Of a stretch of 64,000 nt of DNA, positions 9,294-16,627 are shown piece after piece. Position 1 is the stretch's first letter, and each line of letters begins with the position of its first letter. The position numbers and the translations under genes were made by a program. The stretch covers positions 1,114,502 to 1,178,501 of the forward strand of contig NZ_JABBGF010000001.1 in the NCBI RefSeq assembly GCF_012927265.1. The letters run 5' to 3'. The notes under the pieces are model-generated. The model saw nothing but the letters and a program-made list of their open reading frames with translations, ran no database searches and was not told where the DNA came from. The stretch is from Chryseobacterium cheonjiense (GTDB lineage: Bacteria > Bacteroidota > Bacteroidia > Flavobacteriales > Weeksellaceae).

Positions 9294-9863
9294 CTAATCT
9301 GATTTCCAGCCAACGCCATCTCGCCATATCACGTAATCAGGGTTTTCATTTTCGATACGCTCGATATCTTCGACTTTGGCAGTACGGTTCAAATCATCAG
9401 AAGAAATAATGGGTAGTCCATATTCCACTCGTAGGGTGTTCAATTGCTGTTCATCAATAACCGGATATATACTACCATCTGCATTAAGCTGGGTTCCAAA
9501 TCGCTGAGGTTTGCCCTGAAAATACTGAATCCTGTCATAAAGGTAAGCCCAATGCTTTTTTTTGATATCCCACTCGTTTTCAGTCATCATCTCAAAAAAT
9601 GACCTCATAAAAGCGGGCTCGGCAATATCGTGTTGGGCGATCAGCCAGGCTGCCTCATTAGCTTCTCTTCCTACCTTAGAGATTCCGGGGAATCCTATCT
9701 CATTGATTATTTGTTTCAGTTCTGCTGCATTGGCTCTATGCACCGCTTCCATTTCAGGATGGTAGCCACCGTTTAATTGATTAGTATTCAGCAGCCGTTC
9801 TCTTACAGCAAGATCATTTTTTGCCAGACGAAGCAATCGTTCGGTGATGTTATTTTGATTCAT
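9294..9863 (-). CDS. DUF6624 family protein
   Basis: A 189-residue soluble protein. The pattern KVGREANEAAWLIAQHDI (around residue 62), followed by LMTEN-type helices, KKKHWAYLYDRIQYFQGKPQ and QRFGTQLNADGSIYPV, is the hallmark of the DUF6624 family, which has no known function and occurs widely in Bacteroidota. The conserved glutamate, histidine and tyrosine-aspartate-arginine triplet suggest an active site, but none has been shown to my knowledge. It is monocistronic in appearance. There is no signal peptide. Confidence 0.8.
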   Translation of the reverse strand: MNQNNITERLLRLAKNDLAVRERLLNTNQLNGGYHPEMEAVHRANAAELKQIINEIGFPGISKVGREANEAAWLIAQHDIAEPAFMRSFFEMMTENEWDIKKKHWAYLYDRIQYFQGKPQRFGTQLNADGSIYPVIDEQQLNTLRVEYGLPIISSDDLNRTAKVEDIERIENENPDYVIWRDGVGWKSD

Positions 9864-9914
9864 TTGCCTACTTTATACTAATGTACAAATATTGAGATAA
9901 TTATTTACCACACG

Positions 9915-10082
9915 TTATAAATAATCTTGCCATATTCGACTTGGCCAATGTTGCGTACGATATTCATATGATTCTGAGACTTCAGCTTCTAAATAGCAAA
10001 TCAGTTTTTCAGAACTATCTATTTCTGTGCAAAATATATCAAATGTATGCACCAGCATATACTGTTTGATTACAGGATACAT
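9915..10082 (-). CDS. Possible small protein, 55 aa
   Basis: A 55-codon frame from ATG at 10080-10082 to TAA at 9915-9917, acidic and aromatic, ending ...QHWPSRIWQDYL. Composition looks coding rather than random. An in-frame stop lies five codons before the ATG, so it is either a genuine small gene or the C-terminal remnant of a larger one. No family was recognised. Confidence 0.35.
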   Translation of the reverse strand: MYPVIKQYMLVHTFDIFCTEIDSSEKLICYLEAEVSESYEYRTQHWPSRIWQDYL

Positions 10083-10163
10083 GGCAAATCTCAGCTGTCA
10101 TCTGGCTATTTGATCGCTTCGTGATTTTCTGTAGCAAATCTATTCAGTTATCCCTGCTGAAAA

Positions 10164-10217
10164 AAATCTTTTTGGGTATCCGTGGCCGGAGATCACGGAG
10201 CCTCCGCAAAAAGATTT
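10164..10217. repeat. Nested inverted repeat (structured hairpin)
   Basis: AAATCTTTTTG (10164-10174) pairs perfectly with CAAAAAGATTT (10207-10217). Inside it TCCGTG (10179-10184) pairs with CACGGA (10194-10199) around a 9-base loop. The double-stem layout resembles mobile-element end structures, recombination sites or a structured RNA more than a simple terminator. The rest of 10218-10557 holds no recognised gene. Confidence 0.6.
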
Positions 10218-10441
10218 CAGGCCTTCATCAAGGTGACTTCTTATTGTTTCTTTTGGAATTGATTCCGGTTTTCATTGGGACTGCCTGAATGTGTTGATCC
10301 GCATAGAAAAGTCAGAAACCTCACAAGATGCAAATGCAGTTCATTGAAATTTTGATCCTTATGATTACCCTTGGTATCAGTCCGTATATCTTACATGATA
10401 AAAGAACGATTATATCAGATGTCTTATCCATCTGTAGATGA

Positions 10442-10468
10442 TATCATACCATCTTAAAATGTATGATA
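10442..10468. promoter_or_regulatory. Inverted repeat upstream of the RadC-like gene
   Basis: TATCATAC (10442-10449) and GTATGATA (10461-10468) form a perfect 8-bp inverted repeat with an 11-base centre, about 130 bases before the RadC-like start. It could be an operator; its regulator is unknown. Confidence 0.35.
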
Positions 10469-10599
10469 CGGTCTTTAGATCAAGTGATATCCTTCGGTAA
10501 AAATAAGAAAGTCAAGATTTCCTTCAAGCTGCAATCTGCAGGGTTTTTTAACAGCAGGTGCGGGAAAAACAGGTCTCCGCCGCACACGGAGCAATTCAG

Positions 10600-11058
10600 A
10601 TGAAATTCAATATTGTCAACGAAATCAAATTAAGCTATTCAAGAAAAGGTAATTGTGAGCGGTCGATATCGACATCACGGGATGCGGTAGATGTATTCAG
10701 GGCGCATTTTGACGCGGATGAGATGGATTACAGGGAATCGTTCTTTGCATTGTACCTGAACCAGGCGAATAAGGTGCTGGGCATCAAGAAGGTCTCGGAA
10801 TGCGGGATTTCTTCGACGCTGGTGGATGTGAGGATCGTGATGCAGGCGGCCCTGTTATGCAATGCGACGGCGCTCATTGTTGCTCATAACCATCCTTCAG
10901 GAAATTTGAAACCTTCCTCATGTGACATTAAGATGACTTCCCAGATCAAAGAGGCGGGGAAGATTCTCAATATTTGCCTGCTGGATCATGTGATCCTGAC
11001 GTCGGATGCGTATTTCTCGTTTGCGGACGAGGGGGTTGATGTAATACAATCAAAATAG
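10600..11058 (+). CDS. radC: RadC/JAB-domain protein of mobile-element type
   Basis: A 152-residue JAB-fold protein consisting of only the C-terminal part of chromosomal RadC. The metalloprotease-like motif is intact: HNHPSGNLKPSSCD gives H-x-H-x7-S-x2-D at about residues 105-118, with the upstream glutamate in the expected helix. Such short RadC proteins are a standard cargo of Bacteroidota conjugative elements; their biochemical role is unsettled. The ATG at 10600 is preferred to an in-frame GTG at 10558 because homology begins right after it. GC content is higher than the flanking spacer. The next gene, another conjugative-element protein, follows 54 bases later. Confidence 0.85.
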   Translation: MKFNIVNEIKLSYSRKGNCERSISTSRDAVDVFRAHFDADEMDYRESFFALYLNQANKVLGIKKVSECGISSTLVDVRIVMQAALLCNATALIVAHNHPSGNLKPSSCDIKMTSQIKEAGKILNICLLDHVILTSDAYFSFADEGVDVIQSK

Positions 11059-11112
11059 TATCATAAGCCAAAGTAAGTACAACCAACATATTAAAATCTA
11101 AAAATATTCAAC

Positions 11113-12393
11113 ATGAACACCATTAGCAATTACACAGCACTTTCAGAAGTCAGTACTTTATTGGTACTTCGTCATCGTAATAACTCTGTCGGAATTGTTC
11201 AGGCGGTCAATCCGTCCGGAGCTCTTATTGATGTGAAGCCTGACAGCAACAAAGTCGATACAGTTATTCGTGTCGATTCAGCGGAACAGTCTTTTACGGA
11301 CTTCTATTCAGATTTTTACAATCAGCTCAAAGATCCCTCCGAATATTCATTTTTTAAAGTCAGGGAATTTGAGGCGCACAAAACAGCGAAAGGTTTACAG
11401 GAGTTTATCAATGATTCATCGGATGATGAAAGACATGATCTTAAAGCGTATGAAGTTTCTATTGAGGCGGTTGATCATGTCAGAAATAAGAAGTCTGCTG
11501 AAAGAGATTCTTTTGCGGTGAAGAATGTTTATGGCAACGGTTTGTCTTTGATCAGTAACCGTTCTCAATACCGCTATCAGATCGAAGATGTTCCTTGGGA
11601 GAAGATGGCTGAAAGTGGTCTTGATCGCGAGAAGTTGGAAGAAATCGGGGTTTTGGATGCGCTCTTGAAAGGCTATAAAACACCGATGCTGATTCCGGTA
11701 CTTTTTAATGATGGGGCAACGGTAAGTAAGATTGATGCACGTTTGCAGTTGAGGATCGGTGATGATGGAGAATTGATGGTGAAGGTACACCGCGTTGGTA
11801 AGAAAGTAGATTTCAGGAAGAAGTTTGAGGGGCATAAGTTTACAAAAGAGGATAGGGTCAATCTTTTGACTTCGGGGAATATGGGACGGGTAGTGGATCT
11901 TATTGATACAGTTACGGGCGAGATCACTCCTTCGCTAATAAGCTTGGACAGGCTGACCAATGAACTGATTTCTTTGAGAATGGAATTTGTGCGGATTCCT
12001 GAGGTGCTTTGCGGGGTGAGATTGGATTGGGAACAGAAAAAGGTGCTCCTTGAGGGAAAATCTTTGTTTGTTGAAAATATGGTATCGAAGAAAGGAAAGC
12101 GCTTTTCTGCAACCGTGCAGTTCAATACGGATAGGCAGTGGGTGGAATTTTTGTTTGAGAATAAGTTTAGAAGCTCCGGTTTTAGCGGACTACCGCATTC
12201 TGAAAGGGAAGTTCCTGCATATTTCAGAGGAATTAAGCTTCGCAGGTGGCAGATGGAGAAGTTAAAGGCAGGAGAGACCGCCTATATCAAAGGATTGGTG
12301 AGTAGAAAAGGAAAGACCTATCAGGGGTATATGAGTTTTGATAAATCAATAGGGAGCATAGTATTCTCATTTAAGAATCCTAATAAAAAATAG
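11113..12393 (+). CDS. DUF4099/DUF3945 domain protein of conjugative elements
   Basis: A 426-residue protein. Residues from about 150 read RYQIEDVPWEKMAESGLDRE and DALLKGYKTPMLIPV, the DUF4099 pattern. From about residue 255 to the end come TSGNMGRVVDLIDTVTGE, SLDRLTNELISLRMEFVRIP and repeated QKKVLLEGKSLFVENMV / KAGETAYIKGLVSRKGK blocks typical of DUF3945. Such proteins accompany topoisomerase and RadC genes in CTnDOT-like elements in Bacteroidota; function is unknown. The usual partners (topoisomerase, mobilisation genes) are missing here, so this seems a surviving fragment of an element. It ends just before a hairpin terminator. Confidence 0.82.
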   Translation: MNTISNYTALSEVSTLLVLRHRNNSVGIVQAVNPSGALIDVKPDSNKVDTVIRVDSAEQSFTDFYSDFYNQLKDPSEYSFFKVREFEAHKTAKGLQEFINDSSDDERHDLKAYEVSIEAVDHVRNKKSAERDSFAVKNVYGNGLSLISNRSQYRYQIEDVPWEKMAESGLDREKLEEIGVLDALLKGYKTPMLIPVLFNDGATVSKIDARLQLRIGDDGELMVKVHRVGKKVDFRKKFEGHKFTKEDRVNLLTSGNMGRVVDLIDTVTGEITPSLISLDRLTNELISLRMEFVRIPEVLCGVRLDWEQKKVLLEGKSLFVENMVSKKGKRFSATVQFNTDRQWVEFLFENKFRSSGFSGLPHSEREVPAYFRGIKLRRWQMEKLKAGETAYIKGLVSRKGKTYQGYMSFDKSIGSIVFSFKNPNKK

Positions 12394-12461
12394 GAGGCCG
12401 TAAATGTTTCGGAGAAGTCCGAAGTAAGGGAGTAGGTTAATTTGAATATAATCTTTTACAA

Positions 12462-12493
12462 CAACCTGCGAAGTCAGTTGACTTGGCAGGTTG
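12462..12493 (+). terminator. Hairpin terminator after the DUF4099 gene
   Basis: CAACCTGC and GCAGGTTG (ends of 12462-12493) flank a second inner pair AAGTCA/TGACTT, making an almost perfect 14-bp stem followed by a T-rich stretch. It lies about 70 bases after the stop at 12393. Confidence 0.7.
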
Positions 12494-12676
12494 CTTTGTT
12501 TGCGTTTTAAAAGTATTGGCTGGAGGAAAATCGGGGGCAAAAATGCAATTCCTCCCTTTGGTCGGAAACGCATTTTTGCGGCGTTTGGAGCAACCCTATT
12601 TCTAAAACATTGGCGGTCGGGCTTTCCCATGTTTTTGAAAAAAGGTTGCGGGAAATTTGATTAATGAATCTGCTTT

Positions 12677-13138
12677 TTAGCGTTTGAAAGCTGACCCGAT
12701 AAACTGCCTTAATGAAAATTCGCTGTAGATATTACTTACGTTTTTTATCATTTTGGAAACATCATCTTTATTTGATATTCTTCCGAAAGGCGTTGCGATA
12801 AAAGAGATTACGTTCTTTTCCGGCTTTTCAAAGCCATTCCGGGTTGCCGAATTGTTGCCGGAAACCACCTCCACACGCTGATCGTTCATTAACGCATGGG
12901 CAATAATATTAAGAATGGTCTGTGTTACTCCTGTTCTCTGCGGCCCTTCAATAATGCGTAACAGACTTGATAATGCTTCGTTTACGGCATTTTTTAGCTG
13001 GCGCCAAAATTAAATAGGTAATCTCAATAGGAGAGGAGTATCATTTTTCTCCGGTTGTTTTTGATTAAGCTGATGTGAAAGAAATGAATTTTCGTGAATG
13101 AAAGTAAAAAGTGGCGGGAAATCCTTGTACCTACTGGT
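12677..13138 (-). pseudogene. Superfamily I helicase/AAA protein relic with degraded Walker A
   Basis: On the minus strand one frame reads RYKDFPPLFTFIHENSFLS, then an in-frame TAA (13010-13012), then LKNAVNEALSS, IIEGPQRTGVTQTILNIIAH and VEVVSGNNSATRNGFEKPEK to a stop at 12677. In intact Bacteroidota AAA-type helicases the last parts correspond to a Q-x-x-A-V-N-x-A-L helix, the Walker A motif G-P-P-G-T-G-K-T and a VSNNNSAT motif. Here Walker A has become GPQRTGVT, losing the essential lysine, and the gene lacks both ends. It is certainly non-functional; it may come from a former defence or mobile-element helicase. Confidence 0.75.
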
Positions 13139-13254
13139 CTACGATAAGGTATCGGAATACAACTTGTTATTTCATTGTGTCTTACAAATTCTAGTTCATT
13201 TTTTTAAACCTTCTATTATAAAGGTACCATTGTGCTTAGTTTATCTAAAGATAT

Positions 13255-13953
13255 TTATTTTACAGTAGTAATAATAGGAGCACGTACCGTCGCTTCCTGG
13301 TCTGCCGATTTAATAAGTTTTACATAATCTTCTATGTAAAATGTTTTCAGGATTTTGTTATTAGAAATATCCAGTTCCTTCATTGATGTTCCTAGTAAAT
13401 ATAATTGTACCAACTTTTTATTTTTTGATAGATCTACGTTGAAAAGATATTTGCATCCTTCAAGATTAAGTGTGTGAAGTGCAGGAAACTCCCCGGCGTC
13501 AAAGTCGGTAAATAAATTATCCTGTAAATAGATGTATTCTATATTTTGTGAGTTTAACTGTATTTTGGTTAGTCCCAATCTGAAAGCATAAATTCCTTTC
13601 AAATTAACCAGGCCCATTAGGTTCAGAACTGCAATTTTATTGTTGTCACCTATATAAAGATTTTCAAGCTTGGTAAGTTTGTTTATAAGGGTAAAATCTG
13701 AAATATTATTCTTTCGCAGATTAAGTTTTGTCAAACTCTGAAAGTGTTCAAGACCGCTTACATCTGAAATATTTTTTTCGTCAAGTTTCAGTTCGGTTAC
13801 TGTATTTATTTCTGAAACCTCCAGTTTTCCATTATGGTTTTGATCGAATTGCTGTAATAAAGCAGTTTTGAGATTATTGTCTTTAATGGGAATTTCTTGT
13901 GCAGAGATGTTGACGGATAGTATAACTGCGAGGGTGTATATAATTTTAGTCAT
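13255..13953 (-). CDS. Secreted leucine-rich-repeat protein (internalin-like)
   Basis: About 232 residues when started at the ATG 13951-13953, which places a proper signal peptide (MTKIIYTLAVILSVNISAQE) at the N-terminus; an in-frame ATG at 13986 would add 11 residues before it. After the signal comes DQNHNGKLEVSEINTVTEL, an EF-hand-like calcium loop often preceding LRRs. About six 20-22-residue leucine-rich repeats of L-x-x-L-x-L-x-x-N-x-I type follow (residues about 65-215). No T9SS sorting domain is present, so it is probably periplasmic or surface-attached by other means. LRR proteins of this kind bind proteins; no partner is indicated. Confidence 0.8.
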   Translation of the reverse strand: MTKIIYTLAVILSVNISAQEIPIKDNNLKTALLQQFDQNHNGKLEVSEINTVTELKLDEKNISDVSGLEHFQSLTKLNLRKNNISDFTLINKLTKLENLYIGDNNKIAVLNLMGLVNLKGIYAFRLGLTKIQLNSQNIEYIYLQDNLFTDFDAGEFPALHTLNLEGCKYLFNVDLSKNKKLVQLYLLGTSMKELDISNNKILKTFYIEDYVKLIKSADQEATVRAPIITTVK

Positions 13954-14062
13954 TAGCTTTAGATGAATATTTAACGAACAAAACATTTCAAAGGTAATTT
14001 AAATTTTTCTTTCATTTAACTTTCTTTTTCTTCCTACTAGCAAAATTTGAATTAAACAATAA

Positions 14063-14211
14063 ATTAATTATATTCACAATAATTTAAAGCCACCACATGA
14101 TCATGGCAATGATTACCAAAAGGTTTTGTTTATACAATCAAAGATTTACAAAATTTAGAGTTGATTGATCAAGGAAATCTAATAAAATATTGTAAGCCAA
14201 ATGCGAAATAA
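14063..14211 (+). pseudogene. Possible C-terminal relic of a toxin-like protein
   Basis: An open frame from 14063 reads NNLKPPHDHGNDYQKVLF. Shifted by one base near 14135 it continues DLQNLELIDQGNLIKYCK up to the stop at 14209-14211. The His/Asp-rich motif followed by a short helical tail resembles the ends of polymorphic toxins, but I cannot name the family. It has no start codon and overlaps the next gene's region in another frame. Confidence 0.35.
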
Positions 14212-14263
14212 GAATATCTGCCGCCTCCGCGCCCTTCAAAATAATATTGTTTTTAGAAAAATG

Positions 14264-14836
14264 ATGAATCAAAGCTTTTGTTTGTTATTAATTATAAGCC
14301 TTTTATTAAATAGTTGTTCTGTTTATCAAGACAAAACCATAAAAGTAGAAAAAGAAATTAATTTGGAGTTCCCAAAGATGTCTGAAATAAAGAAGGACGA
14401 AACTTCCGAAAAATCAAAAGATAAGTCACTGGGATATTTTTGGGCAGTAAGCGAAAATATTTATCCTTACTTCAGCAATCATAAATTTGAAAACCCTATT
14501 ACTTTCGAAAGACCTCCTAACAATTTTATTTTAAAAGTTGATTATTTCTCCGATACAAAAGAAGATGTTAAACTTAAATTGTATGAATGGAATTATAACG
14601 AAAAAATTGACACGCGTCGAGAAATCTTCACAGATAAATTTGAAGAGATTAAGATATTTCTATCAGAAAAAATGGGTAATCCGATTTTTGTTAAATCCGA
14701 AGATTTTGAAAAATCTAAAGAGGAAACAGTAAGAGATGATGTAAAATGGAAAAATAAAAACTTAAACGCTTATCTTTTCCGTTTTAAGGGGAGAGAAGGT
14801 TTTGACCAGATAAGGCTTGCTTTATATAAAGATTAA
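14264..14836 (+). CDS. Unknown lipoprotein
   Basis: A putative outer-membrane or periplasmic lipoprotein of about 190 residues. Starting at the ATG at 14264 gives a short hydrophobic signal ending LLLNSCSVYQ, with the lipid-modified cysteine near residue 18. The in-frame ATGs at 14261 and 14201 are alternatives; the latter would add 21 charged residues and spoil the signal. The mature part is Lys/Glu-rich and shows no recognisable domain. Very AT-rich DNA marks the beginning of a compositionally distinct block. In this context (toxin-like relics on both sides) an immunity-type lipoprotein is a possible reading but unproven. Confidence 0.6.
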   Translation: MNQSFCLLLIISLLLNSCSVYQDKTIKVEKEINLEFPKMSEIKKDETSEKSKDKSLGYFWAVSENIYPYFSNHKFENPITFERPPNNFILKVDYFSDTKEDVKLKLYEWNYNEKIDTRREIFTDKFEEIKIFLSEKMGNPIFVKSEDFEKSKEETVRDDVKWKNKNLNAYLFRFKGREGFDQIRLALYKD

Positions 14837-14849
14837 ATTATTGATCTAT

Positions 14850-14957
14850 ATGATGTATTACATGAATATCAGAAAAAGCATCTTATTCGATCAAATGAGA
14901 AATAAAGATAACCCAGCTATAAATCCTAAAGATGCCAGATATATTTATAAAAGATAA
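14850..14957 (+). pseudogene. Short C-terminal relic (35 codons)
   Basis: The frame ends QMRNKDNPAINPKDARYIYK before a TAA at 14955-14957. The N-P-A-x-x-P-K-D-A-R style ending is reminiscent of nuclease-type toxin C-termini seen in RHS/CdiA proteins. It has no plausible upstream part and directly abuts the left inverted repeat. Confidence 0.3.
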
Positions 14958-15034
14958 TAATATACTAGTTAATACCAAATTAATTAAACAACATTTCAAA
15001 ATTTAGACATTGCCAATCTGTCGGTGCTGTTTTT
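14946..15034 (+). repeat. Left copy of a long inverted repeat bounding the 6-kb AT-rich block
   Basis: A 28-base run at 14951-14978 and a 21-base run at 14981-15001 reappear inverted at 21068-21095 and 21047-21067. The match then continues with diverged terminator-like sequence (CCAATCTGTCGGTGCTGT against its counterpart). Total similarity spans roughly 85 bases per arm. Confidence 0.85.
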
Positions 15035-15089
15035 ATTTTTGATACATTCTAATATTTGATTCTAATATTTGTTTAATCAATTTAAATTT

Positions 15090-15134
15090 ATGAAAACATT
15101 TGAAGATTTACAGAGCATTAAGTTACCAAAATAA
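15090..15134 (+). CDS. Possible 14-aa micro-ORF
   Basis: ATG at 15090 opens MKTFEDLQSIKLPK followed by TAA and then a strong hairpin. The sequence resembles the first residues of short Bacteroidota peptide leaders (M-K-x-h-x-x-L-x-x-x-K-L). It may be a leader, a truncated peptide gene or chance. Confidence 0.25.
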   Translation: MKTFEDLQSIKLPK

Positions 15135-15161
15135 AAACAGCATTAATTTTTAATGCTGTTT
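15135..15161. terminator. Bidirectional hairpin terminator
   Basis: AAACAGCATTA (15135-15145) pairs perfectly with TAATGCTGTTT (15151-15161); both sides are flanked by A- or T-runs. It ends the minus-strand gene at 15167 and any plus-strand transcript arriving from the left. Confidence 0.8.
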
Positions 15162-15166
15162 TTTAT

Positions 15167-15595
15167 TTATTTTATTTTTTTCCAAATTGTAGAATCTTCT
15201 ATTTCATAATTTTTAGCTGGTTCGATCTTCAATGCTTTTACGCTATCCTTATATTTTGCAATTAATTCTTCTTTTGAATTAATATCATTACCAATCCAAA
15301 TATCATTTATACTATTATCAACTTGAATAGTGATATAAATTCCAGAATTACTTTCTTCTGTTTTCTTTGGCTTAATAAATTCAGAATAAAAAGTCCAAAG
15401 TGATGTCAAAATAGTCAAGCCATCTGCTACCGTCCCTACTATAGCCTTCCAATCTGTAGCAGCAGATATTTGCTTTTCACTAGGAGGTGTTAATTTATAA
15501 ATTTGGGCATTAGTTTCTTGACTGGTTATAAAATTCAATAAACTATCATTTGAAATAATTGAATTGGCAAGTGTAAAATTTATTACGATACTCAT
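15167..15595 (-). CDS. Unknown protein, 142 aa, one possible membrane segment
   Basis: Not recognised. A weakly hydrophobic helix lies around residues 52-70 (IVGTVADGLTILTSLWTFY), which could span or touch the membrane. The part after the KPKKTEES linker is beta-rich and Lys/Ile-rich. It starts 7 bases after the stop of the small DNA-binding gene at 15603 and is surely in the same transcript. Low GC and absence of homology to housekeeping families suggest acquired DNA. Its pairing with a DNA-binding protein could point to a regulatory or toxin-antitoxin-like unit, but there is no direct evidence. Confidence 0.55.
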   Translation of the reverse strand: MSIVINFTLANSIISNDSLLNFITSQETNAQIYKLTPPSEKQISAATDWKAIVGTVADGLTILTSLWTFYSEFIKPKKTEESNSGIYITIQVDNSINDIWIGNDINSKEELIAKYKDSVKALKIEPAKNYEIEDSTIWKKIK

Positions 15596-15602
15596 AAGTA
15601 GT

Positions 15603-15830
15603 TTATTTGATATTCTTTTTAGCTTCAGAAACCTTCCTATCGTAAGGAGATTTATTTGTTGGTTTTAAAGAGATATTTTGTTTATTCGCCTGACTACTAA
15701 TTGAACCTGTTGAACGCCCTAATTGATGGGCTATTAAACCAGTTGGCGTATTTTTATTAGCTAAGTTTTGTAATTTTTGAATGTCATTTTGCGACCATGC
15801 TTTTCTATGGTTTTGTGGTATTTTTGCCAT
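15603..15830 (-). CDS. Small HTH/Myb-like DNA-binding protein
   Basis: About 75 residues from the ATG at 15828-15830; an upstream in-frame ATG at 15863 gives 11 extra residues without homology. The sequence follows a compact family: basic start (NHRKAWSQNDIQKLQNLA), then NTPTGLIAHQLGRSTGSISS, a helix-turn-helix of SANT/Myb-like arrangement, then SLKPTNKSPY. Family members are common, small and presumed DNA-binding. It precedes the unknown 142-aa gene on the same strand. Confidence 0.75.
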   Translation of the reverse strand: MAKIPQNHRKAWSQNDIQKLQNLANKNTPTGLIAHQLGRSTGSISSQANKQNISLKPTNKSPYDRKVSEAKKNIK

Positions 15831-15956
15831 GATTATATAATTTAGTTTTAAATAAAAATACAAAATAAATCTAATACAATATCATATTTAATATACTTTT
15901 TTAATATATTGTTAATGATTTGTGAAGTTGTATATACATTCTAAATTTTAATTATT

Positions 15957-16108
15957 ATGAAATCATTAAAGAATTTATAGCAGAAAATTTAGAAAATTCA
16001 ACTCTTCTTGTTCAAGAAAATACGGAGAAAACTACAACTGAGGATAAGGAAGAAAATGTTTTAGTTGAAGAAAATGTAGATGAAACAACAATAGAAAAAA
16101 ATGACTAA
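15957..16108 (+). pseudogene. Short acidic ORF with one-base frameshift
   Basis: ATG at 15957 opens MKSLKNL and hits a stop. Shifting by one base gives IAENLENSTLLVQENTEK and a Glu/Thr-rich tail to the stop at 16106-16108. A restored reading would be about 50 residues, beginning like a peptide leader (MKSLKNL). It could be a broken peptide precursor or an unrelated small acidic protein. Confidence 0.35.
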
Positions 16109-16142
16109 TCTATTTAATAATTCTTTTGTTTAATTTTAAAAT

Positions 16143-16207
16143 ATAATACGACTAGTTTTGTCGTATTATAAATGTTATTTTGTAATTGATTTATAAGTGT
16201 ATATTTG
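16143..16207 (+). promoter_or_regulatory. 10-bp palindrome and -7 box upstream of the 16235 gene
   Basis: ATAATACGAC (16143-16152) and GTCGTATTAT (16160-16169) form a perfect hairpin or operator with a 7-base centre. TATATTTG at 16200-16207 matches the Bacteroidota -7 consensus TAnnTTTG, with a TTTG 17 bases upstream. The start codon is 28 bases further. Confidence 0.55.
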
Positions 16208-16234
16208 TGAAGTTTTACAGAGGATATCATAAAT

Positions 16235-16627
16235 ATGAAACTAGTTAACCAAGATTACATTGATAAAATTAACAACTGCCCTTCTGAAAATTATAAAGGA
16301 GAAATTAAATTATTCAGATGGATAAATACCAATTCATTAGATAAATCATTTGATTATTATGGATTTAAGCCTAAGTATGCAAATACTTGTAATGCATGGG
16401 GGCTTTCTACATATAAAACTAAAAATTCAGCTCTAGAAGCATTGAAGAATGTATCTATAGGAATGCAAAAGAGATATAATGCTATTGCTGAATGTGTTAT
16501 TAAAGATGATGATGGCATTAAATATCAATCAGGAAAAAATTTAAATCATTTTACTTTTTTCCCATTGATAGAGTTTGATTTACCAAATAAGTTTAAAATG
16601 ACTGAAATGCTTGAAGATGAAAAATAA
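16235..16627 (+). CDS. Unknown protein, 130 aa, upstream partner of the DUF6575-like gene
   Basis: A small soluble protein without signal peptide. It has a mixed alpha/beta look with conserved-seeming aromatic motifs (KLFRWINTNSLDKSFDYYGF, NACNAWGLSTYKTK) and an HFTFFPLIEFD end. I do not recognise the family. Its last 17 bases overlap the start of the next gene in another frame, a strong sign of translational coupling and a common task. The promoter-like box 28 bases upstream suggests it heads a two-gene operon. Confidence 0.65.
   Translation: MKLVNQDYIDKINNCPSENYKGEIKLFRWINTNSLDKSFDYYGFKPKYANTCNAWGLSTYKTKNSALEALKNVSIGMQKRYNAIAECVIKDDDGIKYQSGKNLNHFTFFPLIEFDLPNKFKMTEMLEDEK

Noticed and set aside
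9143..9409. 88-codon plus-strand ORF
   Set aside because: Its second half is antiparallel to the well-supported DUF6624 gene and its first half shows no coding pattern.
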